Origin: Pachypanchax playfairii
Taxonomy: Eukaryota > Chordata > Actinopteri > Cyprinodontiformes > Aplocheilidae
Assembly: GCA_006937955.1 (NCBI GenBank)
Contig: SSNP01000017.1
Coordinates: 2,306,345 to 2,370,344 of the forward strand
Direction of reading: 5' to 3'
DNA length: 64,000 nt
The notes beneath the pieces were generated by a model. The model was not told the origin of the DNA. It did no database searches and saw nothing but the letters and a program-made list of their open reading frames with translations. Both the position numbers and the translations under genes were made by a program. This document shows positions 38,040-50,589 of this stretch, piece after piece (positions within the stretch are counted from its first letter, which is position 1; each line of letters begins with the position of its first letter).

Positions 38040-41000
38040 TTTGTTGTTTTGGACTGGAACATGGAAAAACACAATAAACACATGAAAATAAAACCTTACA
38101 GAACAAAGTAAGACTTTAAATCAGTATAAAAACAGTGGAATAAATGTAAAATGGTAAAATCTATAAATATTTTCATGTTTCATAGTACCCGACTCACCTA
38201 CGAGAGCCTTCATCAGTCAGAGCAGCTCACACTTCTCTCCTCATCGTGGTCTTTTATGAGCAACATTTCAGAGACGATCTCCTCCTTGTCTGATGTGTTT
38301 GGCTGCATTCCTTTATGTTGACATGAACCGGAAACCTCCAGAGATGCATCATCATTAAGATTCTTCGTAGCCATGTGTTTCAGAGGGAAGGGAAACAAAA
38401 AACTGGATTTCCAAGAATTTAAGAAGAAGATTATCTTCAAACTTTTTAATAAAAGTGGAAATCAAGCATTTACAAATACCAAAAACAAGAGAAATTTATT
38501 TTATTATTTACATTTTAGTTCTTTAATTGTTTATTTTCAAGCCACTGTTCATTTAAAACAGTCTTGATCTGTGATAAACAGTCAATTTAATAACATACAG
38601 TCTGTGTGTTGCAGAAAAAAATAAAATTACTGAAGATGTTTCTTCTTTCAGGGCTCAAAAAACTTTGTGAAAATCCAAATATTGCTCTATGAAATGTATT
38701 TAAGCAGTTGGATCTTTTCCATTTGGAGGAGGAGCTGACATATTGATCACTGGCAATCCTGATTCTGCTGAGTGGACAATTTCAAGATCGCTGAGTCGCT
38801 TGTTTCCTTTGTGGCTCTTACACTGTACTTTGAGAAGAATTAAGCAACCGGAACTGCTTTAGCTTTAAAGTTATTTTCTTGATATCAAGTGAGAGGATAT
38901 GTAAAGTCTCTCCTGAGTTTATCACAACAGGGTAACAAAGTTCAGGTTTGAAAGTACTGATATTATTTTGTGTGTTATTTCCAAACCCTTTTGATTATTT
39001 TAAAAGACACATAAAGGGAACGTCAAAAACACAAAACATGGAAAAGAAATGAAGAAATGACACAGAATGGAATAAACAACAAGAAGATAAAAGTAAAGGG
39101 GAAGAAGTAAATTCCTGTTTTTTCAATGAGAAAACTTCTGTGAAAAACACTTTGACAAAAAAAAGATGTTTATTTTTTACTATCATTATTATATTATATT
39201 TATTATTACCATTTTTTGTTACTATTAATAATATCTTGTAACCTACAGTCATGTCATCCAAAATGTAGCTCTGAATCTAATCTGCTGATGTACAACACAG
39301 ATGCTACCGACCCTCAGATCCCATAAAGGAGAGGGAGTGTTCTGCAGCTAGCTTGCTACAGCAAGCTGAAACGCTTCACTTTTCCTTTTGAACTAATGAA
39401 GCTCCTCAGATGAGAAGCGAAATGTCTCTTTAAGAACTAAGAAAAGAAGTCCAGAGGCCTTATTTAAACCTTTTAAGAATATATATTATAGTTAATTTTC
39501 ATAAGATGATGAGACCAAAAAAATGCAAAACAGACAAACAAAAAAACCTGTAATATATCAGGGTTTAAATACAACCAGACAAGAAATCTAAATGCTGTTT
39601 ACACTCCTGATGTTGTGGCAGATGTGTTGTGTCGGCACGGGTTTGTATTTCTGGGTGAAAGATGACAGTACTTTGATCTAAAAGCTTGAAACTGCATGTG
39701 ATTTAAAAACGTATACAAGTCTGCTACACCTTCTTGAATTTTGCATGATTCCTCCTAAGATGGAAAAATAACAAGCATACCGAAATTTTCCAGAGGTCAA
39801 ACATTTTCTGTTAAAAGTGACGTGTGGAGCGTCGGTAATCAGACCCAGGTGCAGACAGGAAACACAAAGAGGCTTTAAATTAATTTATAGAAAGAGAAAT
39901 ATTTCTTAAAATAATAAAACAAAATACTGGCATGGGGTTAGATTCAGGTAACTTGGAGGAACAGAAACAGAGGAAACCAGAAGGATCTGACAAGGTAAAT
40001 AAATCTTTTGAAGAACGTTTGAAGAAAGCTGGAGAGGAAAATGGAATCAGGTGGTTGGCTGAGAGCTGAAGAGTAAAGATCAGACACAGGTAACACAGAG
40101 GTGAGCTGAAAATGAAACTGACACAATTAAAAACACCAATAGCAACTAAGAAATAAACATAGAAATCCATATTCACATGTCATTCCTGAAAAAGCATAAA
40201 ATAAAAAACCTAAACCCCAAACTCTGAACTATGTTTTCTAAGATACAAACTTTAATTCTCTAAATGAATCTCATTAAAAATGCAATAAACAGCATATTGA
40301 CATACTGCGTGATAGTGAAAATTACAACAAAGGACAGATTTATAGAAAATATTAAACACTATCAGGTTATACGACTTAATATTTAATTAATTTACAATTA
40401 GACATTATATTTCTAACACTTACCAGAGATGGTAAAACACTTTACAACCAAAATTTAAGAGGTTTATGCACATTTACTGGTTGTTATTGTCCAGCTGCAA
40501 TGGGCAGGTTGTAGTTCAGGATTATTGAGTGAAGAAAACTTGTGAAGTACGATGAAAAAAAGTAATTTAATTGTTTTTGTTTTGTCTTTTAAGAATGATA
40601 CATTGTACTGGAAGATTAAAAATGGGAAGCTTTGAATCTCAACGCTGCTGCTCAAACAGATTTAAGGTGCAACATATCAAGTTCTGTAAAACCTGTGAGC
40701 AAACCTTTTGCATTAGTTCTTGTGTGAATCGCAATGAAAAATATAAAACAACATGTTGGAAAACAACGATTTGACCAAACCAAGTGATACATTTGATGTG
40801 CTTCGTTATCTCTTTTGACTGTGTTCCAGTGTCACACTCTTGCAAAACAATCCTGAGGTCAGTGAACGCAACAGAGCTTTACAAGCTGTTATGTTTTGAC
40901 TTGGCGATGCAATGAATTTATCTGTTATGTAACTTTGTTAAATTATTGTTCATTTAATAGTACTGTATGATGATCATAGCACAGGAACAGAGTGAGTTCT

Positions 41001-42630
41001 ATAGAATAAGCTGATCATTAACACAACGTTCCTGCTCGTAGTTGTGCAACGTGGCGTTTTCATCAGTTAGGCAAACAAGCTCAGTCTGTTGAGAGCACCT
41101 CATCAGGTCTCTTCAGGTCTTTACGTACGTTCTGCGTCAGTAAACAGAACCGCACAGGGTTGGATGGAAATCTGTCCAAATCAAACTTTCTGTGTCTGAA
41201 CCCCAATGAAGCAACTCAGACAAGCAGCCTGGTCCAGATCAGTAGCGTGAATAAATGCTGGTGACATGCAGAAAAAGTTTTAATGAAGCAAAAAATTAAA
41301 CAGACAAAGTATTTATAATGACAACAAAAAGATCAAATTAAGTGGAATAAAAATGGTCTGTCTTACGGTTTGGGTTTGTTTGCTGTGGCCTGAATGAGAC
41401 GTTCATCTGGACCCACTGCCTGCAGGAGGTGCTGTGATGTTCTGGTGAACGGCTGTCTGAGGCGGAGACCTTGGAGATCCAAATCCAGGCTGCAAAAACT
41501 GGCACAGTGACAAGAGAATTGCTGTTCATGTGCACACACATTACATAAGAATACATATAAGGATTCATATAATGAACACGACAAACTAACTGTGTCAAAA
41601 ATGGAAGCAGAAGGAATCAAAAGCCCATTTATAATGAGTAGTTCTCAAGCTGGACCTTTAAAAGCTCATATTAGGTTAAACCTGTACTGTAACTGTAACC
41701 AGATAATTTTGTAAAAATTCAAATAAAACCAATTTGAACTTCCTGACACATCTGATGAGATGAGCGACTGTCTTCAAAACCCACAAAACTAGTTTTAAAA
41801 CATATCAGATTAAAAATAAATACCTGCAAATTTAATCTTCTGGCAGTCACAAGAAGGACATTTTTGATTGGTTAGTTTGCTAAAAGACCTAATTTGAACA
41901 AGTACCAAACTATAAGCAAGCTTTGGTCTTGTTTAGATCTACATTACAGAACAATCCTGACCAGACCGGACCAGATCAGACTGATGACTTAACACTCCAA
42001 AACAAGCAATGAGGTAAGATAGTGAAGCTCAGTTCTGGCACAGCTTCATTAGAGACAATAGAAATGATAAACAAGTCAGGCACTTGTTAAAATGTTCCAT
42101 GTAACCAAATATGACAAATCATATTTCCTGAGTGAAAATTTTAGCCTCAGAACTTGAACATTGACAGTTTAAAGTGCATTTGTTGTAACGAGGTCATCAT
42201 CTTTAGTTTGAGAATAAACTCTTTGGTCTTTAGCTCTAAAGTTCTTTGACAAACTGTTTCTGATCATTTATCTTCTGTGAGCACGCAAAGAACACAGAGT
42301 GAGAAACTGCCTGTCTAACCTGCACGTATCAGCGGGACTAGATAACACAAAATACGCACATTTGCAGGCGGCGTCAACAGATCGATACCTTTTACGTAAC
42401 AAACGGGGGCTGAGGCCTTACAAATACCCTCAGGACGTAACGGTTGGTACTCACTGAGCAGAAGCTAAGCTGACTGACTGAGAACGAGGAACAAGTTACA
42501 GACAAAAGGCATCAGTAAGTAAAACACTGGTGTTTAAAATTTTCAGATACTAGAAAACCTGCAAGCAGATAATAGATCAAGAAGTTGTATTCGAGTTAGT
42601 CAGTACAGAAGAACCAGATAATCTGCAAAA
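38040..42630. other. Intergenic region between odorant receptor copy 1 and diablo
   Basis: AT-rich sequence with no supported gene. Short open frames such as 39880-40176 have no coding features. An orphan exon-like segment at 41402-41489 is listed separately. The last part (about 42,430-42,514) is probably the diablo promoter and an untranslated exon ending GGCATCA|GTAAGT. Confidence 0.45.
41402..41489 (-). other. Orphan proline-rich terminal-exon-like segment
   Basis: On the minus strand a good acceptor (CAGTTTTTGCAG) is followed by 28 codons and a TGA, reading PGFGSPRSPPQTAVHQ and later PPAGSGSR. Proline-rich tails of this kind occur at the ends of many adaptor proteins. No partner exon was found nearby, so it may be a relic or chance. 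Confidence 0.2.
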
Positions 42631-43987
42631 ATGCAAGCTGTTCGTCAGTGTTCGTCATGTGCAAGAAGAGCTGCTGGAGGACTTCAGCATAATCCAGCTG
42701 ACATCTCGCTGATGAGAAGAAGAGTTGCAGCCTGCATCCGCTACCTCAGGTAAGTTACTATAACAAATAAAAGTATTTTCATTACACTAACTTTTTTTTA
42801 AATAAATCAGATTTTTTTTTCTTCATTTGTAAATTTAAAGCTCTGCTCGTTTGAATTTTTACAGTTCAGACAGCTGGAGGTCTGGAGTTCAGAAGTCCGG
42901 AGATCTGACGAACCCGTTGCACATGAGCTCAGCTTCTTTAAGTGTTGGCCACAAACTTTGGGTGAGTCTTCCACTAGACAACATTTAACAGTAATTGTCC
43001 AATAACAGTGTTAATGTCCTAAAAACAAAGTTCTAAGTGTGTATTTCATGAAAAATAGAGTTTAAAGTGATATGTTTCTGTTTGTAGCAAGTGGAGGATC
43101 TTTCACACAGCTCAATGATCAGGAACTCAGCTTCAGTGCTGACAGACAGCTCCAGTACTTTCCTCTCTCAGACCACTTTGGCTCTCACAGATGCCCTGAC
43201 GGATTATTCAAAGGTGGGTTTTCATTTCACGAGCGTCATTCATGGCATGGTAGACAAAATAATAGAAGCTATAACATGTAGGAAATTCATAAATGTGGAC
43301 TAAAGTCACCTGTATCGTCCTGATCGTCCTCTCTAACTCTACTGATAGGCTGTACTCTCACGCATCGCTTTCCAAAGGAAATATTTGGCCTCTTTGGGAA
43401 AGATGTGCCCATCAGAGGAGGAATCCTTGCAGAAGGCCATCGGTGGCTGGCGTGCAGAGGTAAGTCTGCAACAGTTTCTATAATGGGATTATATTCTGGC
43501 TTGAAAAGAAAAAAGAAAAGGATGATTTTGTATTGAGATTCTTATTCTTTGTGCTTTAAAGGCTGCTGAAAGACTCAATGAGTGTAAACGCTATGAATCA
43601 ACCTGGATCAATGCTGTCAACCTCTCTAAACTGGCAGCTGAGGCAGCATATGAGTCAGGTGAGTAACATCTGAGAGGCTTGACACTCCGTTTACTTTTAA
43701 TATATTTAATCAAATTGGAGGAATAATTTCATTTACTTAGATACAAACTTAAAAAAGTGTGTTTTTGTATCTTTGTGTTTGCAGGTGCCCATCAGGCAGC
43801 CATCTTTGTCCGAACTAACATTCAGGTGGCTCAGTCGCAGGTGGAAGAGGCTCAGAAACTGTCAGCTGATGCTGATAAGAAACTGGCTGAGACGAAAGTG
43901 GAGGAGATCCAGAGGATGGCAGAATACGCAGCTTTTCTAGATGGTGAAGAGCACGAGGTGCACGAAGCTTATCTACGAGAGGACTGA
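42631..43987 (+). CDS. diablo: DIABLO/Smac-like mitochondrial protein
   Basis: Smac/DIABLO is a mitochondrial intermembrane-space protein that, once released, relieves IAP inhibition of caspases. Six coding exons: 42631-42749, 42865-42961, 43088-43213, 43349-43459, 43562-43658 and 43785-43987, giving 250 aa (human 239). The N-terminus is arginine-rich, as expected of a targeting sequence (RRRVAACIRYLR). The helical bundle matches DIABLO: SVLTDSSSTFLSQTT (about 91-105), LASLGKM, TWINAVNLSKLAAEAAY, QVEEAQKLSADADKKLAE, and the diagnostic C-terminus EAYLRED. No AVPI-type tetrapeptide is visible where mammalian Smac has it; exons 2-3 there read SVGHKLWQVEDLSHSSMIRN. This may be a diverged fish paralogue. 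All splice sites are canonical and the frame is intact. Confidence 0.88.
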
Positions 43988-44316
43988 GGGGGGGAAAGAT
44001 GTAGTAAACCAAGTCAAAGTGCAATTGATTTCCTTTTTAAACTTTGACCTACTTACAGAGTTTGTTTTTCCACTTCAGCTTCTGTTTGGAACATGTAACA
44101 CTATTTAAACTGTATTTACAAAAACAAACAAACAAAACAAAACAAGATAAAGCAAAAAATGATTCAATTTTTTAAAGAAAATAACCTAAATAGCACTTTA
44201 AGACTATTAACTATTGCATTTATATTTAAGTCTGTTTGTCTGATTATTGATCTATTTGTTGTTTTTCACTGTTATACAATGTAAAAAAGAGAAAAGAACA
44301 AAAGTTGAAAAAAAAC

Positions 44317-44322
44317 AATAAA
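44317..44322 (+). terminator. Candidate polyadenylation signal of diablo
   Basis: AATAAA about 330 bases after the stop codon in an A-rich stretch; another lies near 44,398. Confidence 0.35.
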
Positions 44323-45805
44323 AAAAGTTAAAAAGAAAAATAATCATTGGGTTTTTATGTATTTGATCCTTTTTATAATAGTTTACACTCACATGGAAAT
44401 AAAAAATGTAGCAAACAGTTAAAAAGGTTTAAATTATTAGCACTTGACTGAACTTTAGCAATTATTCTCCAATTAATTGGATCAAATAAAAATTGTACTC
44501 AGTAGTTTGTCACAATTCAGCATAAATAAAAAAGACAAAACAGCATTTTAACATCGAAGAAATGCAGCATGTATTTATTTAACATGTTAAGGTCACAATT
44601 ACACTTTACATTCTGAATACAAAGGCAGAATTTAAAATATGTTACAGTGATTTCCCTATGCTGTAGTAAGATCTTCTCAGGCTTTTTTCCCCTTTTTTTC
44701 CATGTACAATATATTTCAGTAGAAATGTTGAGGAATGTGTTTTTTGACTTAAAATGTTTCATGTTTCTAATTGTAAGTAATTATGTTACAGTTATGTGCT
44801 CACTCAGGCATGCAGGAGGTATTATTATAGGTAGCTGGCAGTTTAATAATGAAGTGATTTTTAAAATTATGAATGTCTGGCAAAGAATTAAAGATGCTAT
44901 ACTTAATTTGCAAAACAAATTAGCTTAACATATTTTTTTTTCATGCCATTAAAAACAATTTAACACAGCATGGAGAAAAAAAAAAGACGCTAGGCAATTT
45001 GAAATCAGGGATATCAGCTTTAATCACAGCAGGAAACGAAAAACTACTCAGTGTGAACTGCCTTTTGATATTACTGTGTGTCCTAAAAATCAATTGAATT
45101 TATAATACAAATTTCATATTTTACAGTTATTGCAGCAGCTTTATACAGGCAAACCCACCTTTTCATTTAATTTATGGAAAATTAGTTTCAGTTGTATCAT
45201 TTAATAATTCAGAGTGCATTCTTTCAAAATAAAACCCACATATTGTAAGTTTGCAGCGTCTCACATAACTTAATTGACAGACACGCCTCCTTTAAATGTA
45301 CAGATAAGTCATCAGTCATCCAACTAAATTAACTCCACAATGACAGGAAAGACAGTCAGCACATTATTCGATCATATAGGTTGATTTTGAAAGCTCCAAA
45401 AAATACGACCTGTGTGAGCGTTTTCAAACGAACTGTCGGAGCCTTCTCCGGGCTCCACAATGACTTACTACAGACAGCGTATACACGCACCTTCCCAGAG
45501 GAGCTGACAAATACAAATGCGCGAGGTTTCACTCTGTTCAGCCAAACAAAACAAAAATTCTGCAGCAATATGTCTCATTTTAATACAACGGTTAGCTTTA
45601 AAATGTAAAGATACATATGGACACACTGTCAAGCCGAATATTTCATGATAACGGTTAAGTTTAGTTAAGTTTAGGCTTGCAGATAGGGGTCGCATGCGGA
45701 ATATAGTGTTGTTTTCAAAATCGACTAATGCGGTTGTATTTCACGTGAGGTCGGGCTGGTCAGCAACAGGCTAATCCATGTAATGTTTTATTTATTATTA
45801 TTTTG

Positions 45806-45860
45806 TCTTCCACGATGCAACCGGACGACCGCTCTGCCATCTGAGCCATGGCCGCCCCTA
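45806..45860 (-). repeat. SINE-like repeat fragment (tRNA-like head)
   Basis: Reverse-strand reading GGCCATGGCTCAGATGGCAG, then AGCGGTCGTCC, matches the A-box-bearing head of a common fish repeat. The same family is longer at 56296-56503. Confidence 0.5.
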
Positions 45861-45945
45861 ACACATTAATTACACATTTCACGAAAAAAGTAATTTGAGT
45901 ACTCTAATGTGTTACTTTGCAATGTGTTACCCACAACACTGGTCA
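45861..45945. mobile_element. End of a small DNA transposon
   Basis: Reverse reading starts GACCAGTGTTGTGGGTAACA, then GTTACTTTTTT-like stretches, resembling the CAGTGTTGGG terminus of a widespread fish element rich in GTTACTTT motifs. Only one end is seen. Confidence 0.35.
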
Positions 45946-46425
45946 TCAGATGGTATATTAGTCTGGCTGAATGAGGAGACAGAAGCCACCGATAGCAAGA
46001 CAAGGAAGCTCCTCACAAGACACACAGGATTTCACCCCAAGTCCAGCACCTTGTGATAGTACACTAAGTTTCAAGGAGCTCTTTGAAGGAGGATGCCGAA
46101 AACGAATGTGCTTCAGAGTAACTAACAACAGTGATCCTGGATTATACTGGAAAAAAGCCTCCTAAAATGCTCAGTCCAGCACATTTTAGTGGTATGTAAC
46201 AGAGACTCAGGCAAAGTGTACATACAATGCTACAACCAAGTGGCCGGAATAGGGAACAGGAACATTTAGGACCAGTAGAGGCCGGAGGTTATGTAGTGTA
46301 ATCTCTTCCAGCCCTTCTTAGTTTTTGAACTGCTAGTGTTTGTCACTGTCGCTTGGGATCCTGCATATCACCACTGCTTTCTTCTGACCACTACAATATT
46401 TGGGTGGTTGGTTAGTAGGGATGTC

Positions 46426-46789
46426 CCAATCAAATGTTTTGCCCTCGAGTCCAAGTCTGATTCATTTGATTTTCTACCGATACTGAGTCCTGATCCGATA
46501 CTTCTATAACACTTTAAAAAAGGATAAAAAAGATCAGACCACAGACATACTTGCGCTTTCAGCTTCAAGCTGCTTCTGTGTTCTACTTTGCATCTAACCA
46601 ATAGCGTCTCTGCAACAAAGTGATGCCGCGCGCGTTGCTGTTTCTGTGAGGACTCAACAGGTGCCACTGCATAACTATATATGTGTTAAAAAAGAATGAA
46701 AATATATATACACTGTCCGAGTCATGATCGTTAGGTAACGTTTGATTCTGATCTTGTCTGAAACCACGTGATTGGATCTGGACATCACC
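46426..46789. mobile_element. MITE with TAGGGATGTCC termini (short copy)
   Basis: Begins TAGGGATGTCCCAATC and ends GATTGGATCTGGACATC, with the final bases mutated. Internal wording (TTTTGCCCTCGAGTCC, TACCGATACTGAGTCCTGA) is shared with the longer copy at 58539-59515, so both belong to one non-autonomous family. Confidence 0.65.
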
Positions 46790-47438
46790 TCCATGTCTGT
46801 CTGGAAGTCCAACAGTGTATCAGTCGTTATCAGAACACTCAGTACTGTGACCCCTAAAGTGTATCAAGTCAGTATCAGTTCATTTATATAATGCCAATTT
46901 ACTACAAAAGTGTGTATATAAACACTATATATACATGTGGATCAAATGTGGATCTAAATTTATTTTATAAACATTACTAAATTCCTTGATCATGAAAATC
47001 ATGTTATTATCAGTTTATTATAATTGTTATTCCTGAAAAATAACATTTCTACAATAGTTTTCTTCCTTGTCTCTTCACACCTCTTGAGGATCCATCGAAT
47101 TGAACAAGGTCTCAGCTGTAGTTTCATTTTAAATTCTGTTATGAACAAATAAATGAACTCATGAGTTATAATTGTATGATGAGGTGTCTGAGATAAAATT
47201 TAAGCATATGGGATGTAAAAGTGTTGCATGTGAAATACTGTAGGAAAAAAAAAGAGTATCTTGTACATAGAAGGGAGGAGCAGCATGATACAGATAATAT
47301 GTGCACTAAAAGCAGTAAGTTAACATAACATGTACAAAAAATCAGATGTTGTGCATAATATTTAATTTTGCAAAAGGAACCATGGTTGGAACAAATATCT
47401 GACAGAAAGTTGAAAATAAATATAAATAATGTTTTTTT

Positions 47439-48365
47439 TCAACTTGATGGTTGTTTTCTGTACAAACCACAGAGAGCGTAGTACCTGACAGCCTGAAAAA
47501 ATAAATCATCCCTGAGTCCATAGATGAGAGGACTCAGACACCGTGGCATTAGAATAAACATGATATAATTAAAGTATCGGACATCAACGAATAACATGAA
47601 ATCAATCTGAAGCACAGCAGCTTCAATGAAGGGGCACCACAGCTGGATGAGACAGAGCAACAGCTGGAAAGCATGAAGAATCACTGTTCTGAGTCCTTTC
47701 CATGTTGACTTTTTATTTTCTCCTGATGCAGCTTTGGCCACTTTCATTATTTTAACATAGGATACCACAATTGCAATGCACAAAATCAAGAAGTAAGTCT
47801 GACTGATACCAGATCTGAGATAACTCTGCCACTTCTTCAAGATGAACATCTCTACAGAGCATATTCTATCTGTAGTGTAGAAGGTCTGGGTCGCTGTTGC
47901 AAAGAAAATCGAGATAACAATGATGCAGGGAACAGAGCTGATGCTGTGAATGATGAGGATGAGGTGCAGGGTGCAGCGCATGGTGCACAGCTCTGCATGA
48001 CGCAGGGGCATGCAAATCGCAACGTAGCGCTCCAGAGCCATGGCAGTGAGAGTGAGCGGTGTGACAAACGTGTACACAGACAAAACAATGTAGATAATCA
48101 GACACAACCACATCTGTATGGCAAAACTGAAGAAACTTAAAAGAAGCAGCACGTTGGTCATTAATAGAAACAGAGAATCAGAAAAGAGTGTGACAACAAA
48201 CAAGATGTAGCGCATAGTTGTGTAAAAGCAATCCTTCATGAAAAAAGTTAGAATCAGAAAAAAGTTTATACTGAGAAACACACAGATCAAAACCTGAACC
48301 AAAACGACTCGATAATTAATGGTTTTCACTGATGATTTAATGATAACTGAGTTATTATACGCCAT
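47439..48365 (-). CDS. Odorant receptor, fish OR131-2-like (copy 2)
   Basis: Single-exon seven-transmembrane receptor of 308 aa. Start chosen at MAYNNSV, which carries an NNS glycosylation site and aligns with the N-termini of copies 3 and 4. The in-frame upstream extension (from 48479) is hydrophobic and not shared. Key wording: MRYILFVVTLFSDSLFLL in TM2, LERYVAICMPLRHAELC after TM3, VAKAASGENKKSTWKGLRT in the third intracellular loop, HAFQLLLCLIQLWCPFIE in TM6 and PRCLSPLIYGLRDD after TM7. Clearly related to copies 3 and 4 but older. Confidence 0.9.
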   Translation of the reverse strand: MAYNNSVIIKSSVKTINYRVVLVQVLICVFLSINFFLILTFFMKDCFYTTMRYILFVVTLFSDSLFLLMTNVLLLLSFFSFAIQMWLCLIIYIVLSVYTFVTPLTLTAMALERYVAICMPLRHAELCTMRCTLHLILIIHSISSVPCIIVISIFFATATQTFYTTDRICSVEMFILKKWQSYLRSGISQTYFLILCIAIVVSYVKIMKVAKAASGENKKSTWKGLRTVILHAFQLLLCLIQLWCPFIEAAVLQIDFMLFVDVRYFNYIMFILMPRCLSPLIYGLRDDLFFQAVRYYALCGLYRKQPSS

Positions 48366-49024
48366 ATGTTTTGATCTAAGGAAATATTCAATGCATTTAG
48401 ATCCTGTCAAAAGATAAATAATAAAAAATGCATGTAAAAGTCTGTTACTGTTTAAACAAAGCTTCAAAATATTGAACAAAAATACCCAAGAGACCCAGAT
48501 CCATCTGTGAATGACTCCACCATCAGCTTCTTTTGCTGAGTTCAGTGCAGCTGTGTGAGAGAAGCTTGTGTAGAAACTCTTTATAGGGTAAAGCTAAGAC
48601 AAGGGGGACACACAAGGAACGCTAATTTAACAGTGTCTTCACTTACTACATACACAATCAGTAAATACTGAAGTTAAACATACTATTTACTTGAGAAGTT
48701 ATCGCATAATTGTTTTTAACATATGTTTTGGAGATCATTTTTTTGGAATGAAATGTGGTTATGGATTCTCAGTTATCCAGTTCAAGGCAATCCAATCCAA
48801 AGTTTTCTACTGTAGTTTAAAACCCAATTTTTTGGGGGGTTTAGAACAAAAATTAGCATTAAGACATGCAGGAACAAATTTGTTCTGGTTGTGACTAATT
48901 TAAAAGGAGCTGTGAAAAGATCCTCTAAAGGATGTGCCAGGATTTAAGTTAACATGGTGTATTGAAATTAAACTTAATTGAGGATTTAGATGTAAGTTTC
49001 TCATAGTAAACACTCACCTGTATT

Positions 49025-49106
49025 ATCCATCCATCCATCCATCCATCCATCCATCCATCCATCCATCCATCCATCCATCCATCCATCCATCCATCCATCC
49101 ATCCAT
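49025..49106. repeat. (ATCC)n microsatellite
   Basis: About 20 tandem ATCC units, joined directly to a SINE-like repeat, a common fish arrangement. Confidence 0.95.
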
Positions 49107-49107
49107 T

Positions 49108-49410
49108 TATTCAAGTTCCATGCAATTCTGTTCAGGGTTATGAGAGCTGGTGTTTCCAGTTGTCATTATTTAAGAGTCGGGGTACCACTGGACAGGTCAT
49201 CAGTCCATCACAGGACCACATGGAGACAAAAAGACATTTACACACACAGTTCTGCGGAAAATTTAGAATTACTAGACTTTTTCATGCTGATTTTTTCTAA
49301 CTGTGAAAAGAACCAAAGTATCCAGAGAAAGCTCATGCATGCAAGGGGAAAATGTGCAGTCTTCATGCAAACAGAAGCCACCAAGGATTTGAACCTGCTA
49401 CTGAGTAATG
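49108..49410 (-). repeat. SINE-like dispersed repeat
   Basis: Reverse-strand copy of the family seen at 35281 and 56600: GGACAGGTCATCAGTCCATC at one end, a GGATTTGAACCTGC segment at the other, with ATGCAAACAGAAG between. Diverged. Confidence 0.5.
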
Positions 49411-49854
49411 TTGGTAACCAACTGCACATCTGTGCAGAAGGTTGTTGTTATGTTATGGTTTTTGTTCTTGTAGACAACTACTCTGTTCCTTACATGTTTA
49501 TTAACTGCCATTTAAGGACTCACTGACTCTTATTGACTATTTCTTTAAATAGTTTCATAAAACTAACTTATATGAAGTGTTGATGTGTTGTTGGTGTGAA
49601 TTTCACTTATTTCTGCCTTAAAATGACTTTTGTTATGAATTGGAGCTTAATGAATAAAACTGAATAAAATTTAATTGTATCATTATTGCCACTAGATGTC
49701 TTCAGTATTTGCTGTTATCAGCTCCTCAAACAAAGACCACCCGCCCTCTGTTAGTAATAAGCACACATGTTAAATATTACCAACTCCTCTTTTAGTGTTT
49801 ATAATAAATTGCTTTTTCTCAGTATATGTATATTACTTGTTTGGATCATCACTC

Positions 49855-50361
49855 TTAAAGCAGAACTAAGTAAGTTTTGCTCTCGCTCTCCCCCTAGTGG
49901 TCCCCTGTGAAAGCTCACTGTCGTAACGTTCCCCCGCCGCCGCCGCCGCCGCCGCCGCAGGCCCCACCCCTCACCCCCCACCCCCTCCACCCCGCCGCCG
50001 CCCCCCCCAACAACAACGCGCAGAGAACGCTTTTGCAAGAAGAAAGAAAAACAAAACCAAGAAAATGTCTCGACAGGTGAGTATTATTGTCATCTTTGCG
50101 CTCCTAAGGGTGGCGTTGCTAACAACGGCAAGGGCTTCATGCTTGTATTTATGTACGTGAGTGTGAGTGCCGTAAAGCAGGTTTGTTCTCGCGAGATTAG
50201 TCGGGTCCGATCCACTGAAAGTTGCAAGTGCTGCTTTCAGGACACAGACCCCGGAGGGAGGGGAGGGACCCACGAATCACCCCGCCAAGTCCTTGTTTAC
50301 CCCCACAGGGACTCTAGAAAACATTTATTGAGGTGAAAAAACTTACTTAGTTCTGCTTTAA
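49855..50361. mobile_element. TTAA-flanked MITE with GC-rich core
   Basis: Ends are perfect inverted repeats for about 20 bases: AGCAGAACTAAGTAAGTTTT at the left and its reverse complement at the right (about 50338-50357). TTAA stands at both borders (49855-49858 and 50358-50361), the target signature of piggyBac-type elements. The interior is unusually GC-rich, with a CCG run at 49931-49959. No transposase is encoded. Confidence 0.7.
49931..49959. repeat. (CCG)n trinucleotide repeat
   Basis: Uninterrupted CCG units inside the TTAA-flanked element. Confidence 0.9.
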
Positions 50362-50589
50362 GTTAAGTTATATGCTACAGAGGAGACCCAATGAAAACAC
50401 ATCTGAATCCAAATTGTAAAATAAAATAAAAAGAAGAATAAAAGAAGAGGGACATTCTGGACAGATGACCAGTCCAAATGCAGAAATAAGCAAGACAAAC
50501 ATCTCTTTATGCTTACACATCCATTTTAAAATAACTTCAAACAAGCTTCTAGTTTTTTCTGAATAATCTGATAAATCAAAGTTTAAAAG

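Larger units (their letters stand above)
43988..47438. other. Intergenic region between diablo and odorant receptor copy 2
   Basis: The diablo 3' UTR, then AT-rich sequence. It contains a SINE-like tail at 45806-45860, a probable DNA-transposon end at 45861-45945 and a MITE at 46426-46789. No gene is supported. Confidence 0.5.

Noticed and set aside
39880..40176. Hydrophobic minus-strand frame of 98 codons
   Set aside because: AT-rich composition explains the Phe/Leu/Ser content. It is not organised like a receptor and has no family wording.
49025..49106. Regular repeat that could be taken for a CRISPR-like array
   Set aside because: It is a simple ATCC microsatellite without spacers, in a vertebrate genome.
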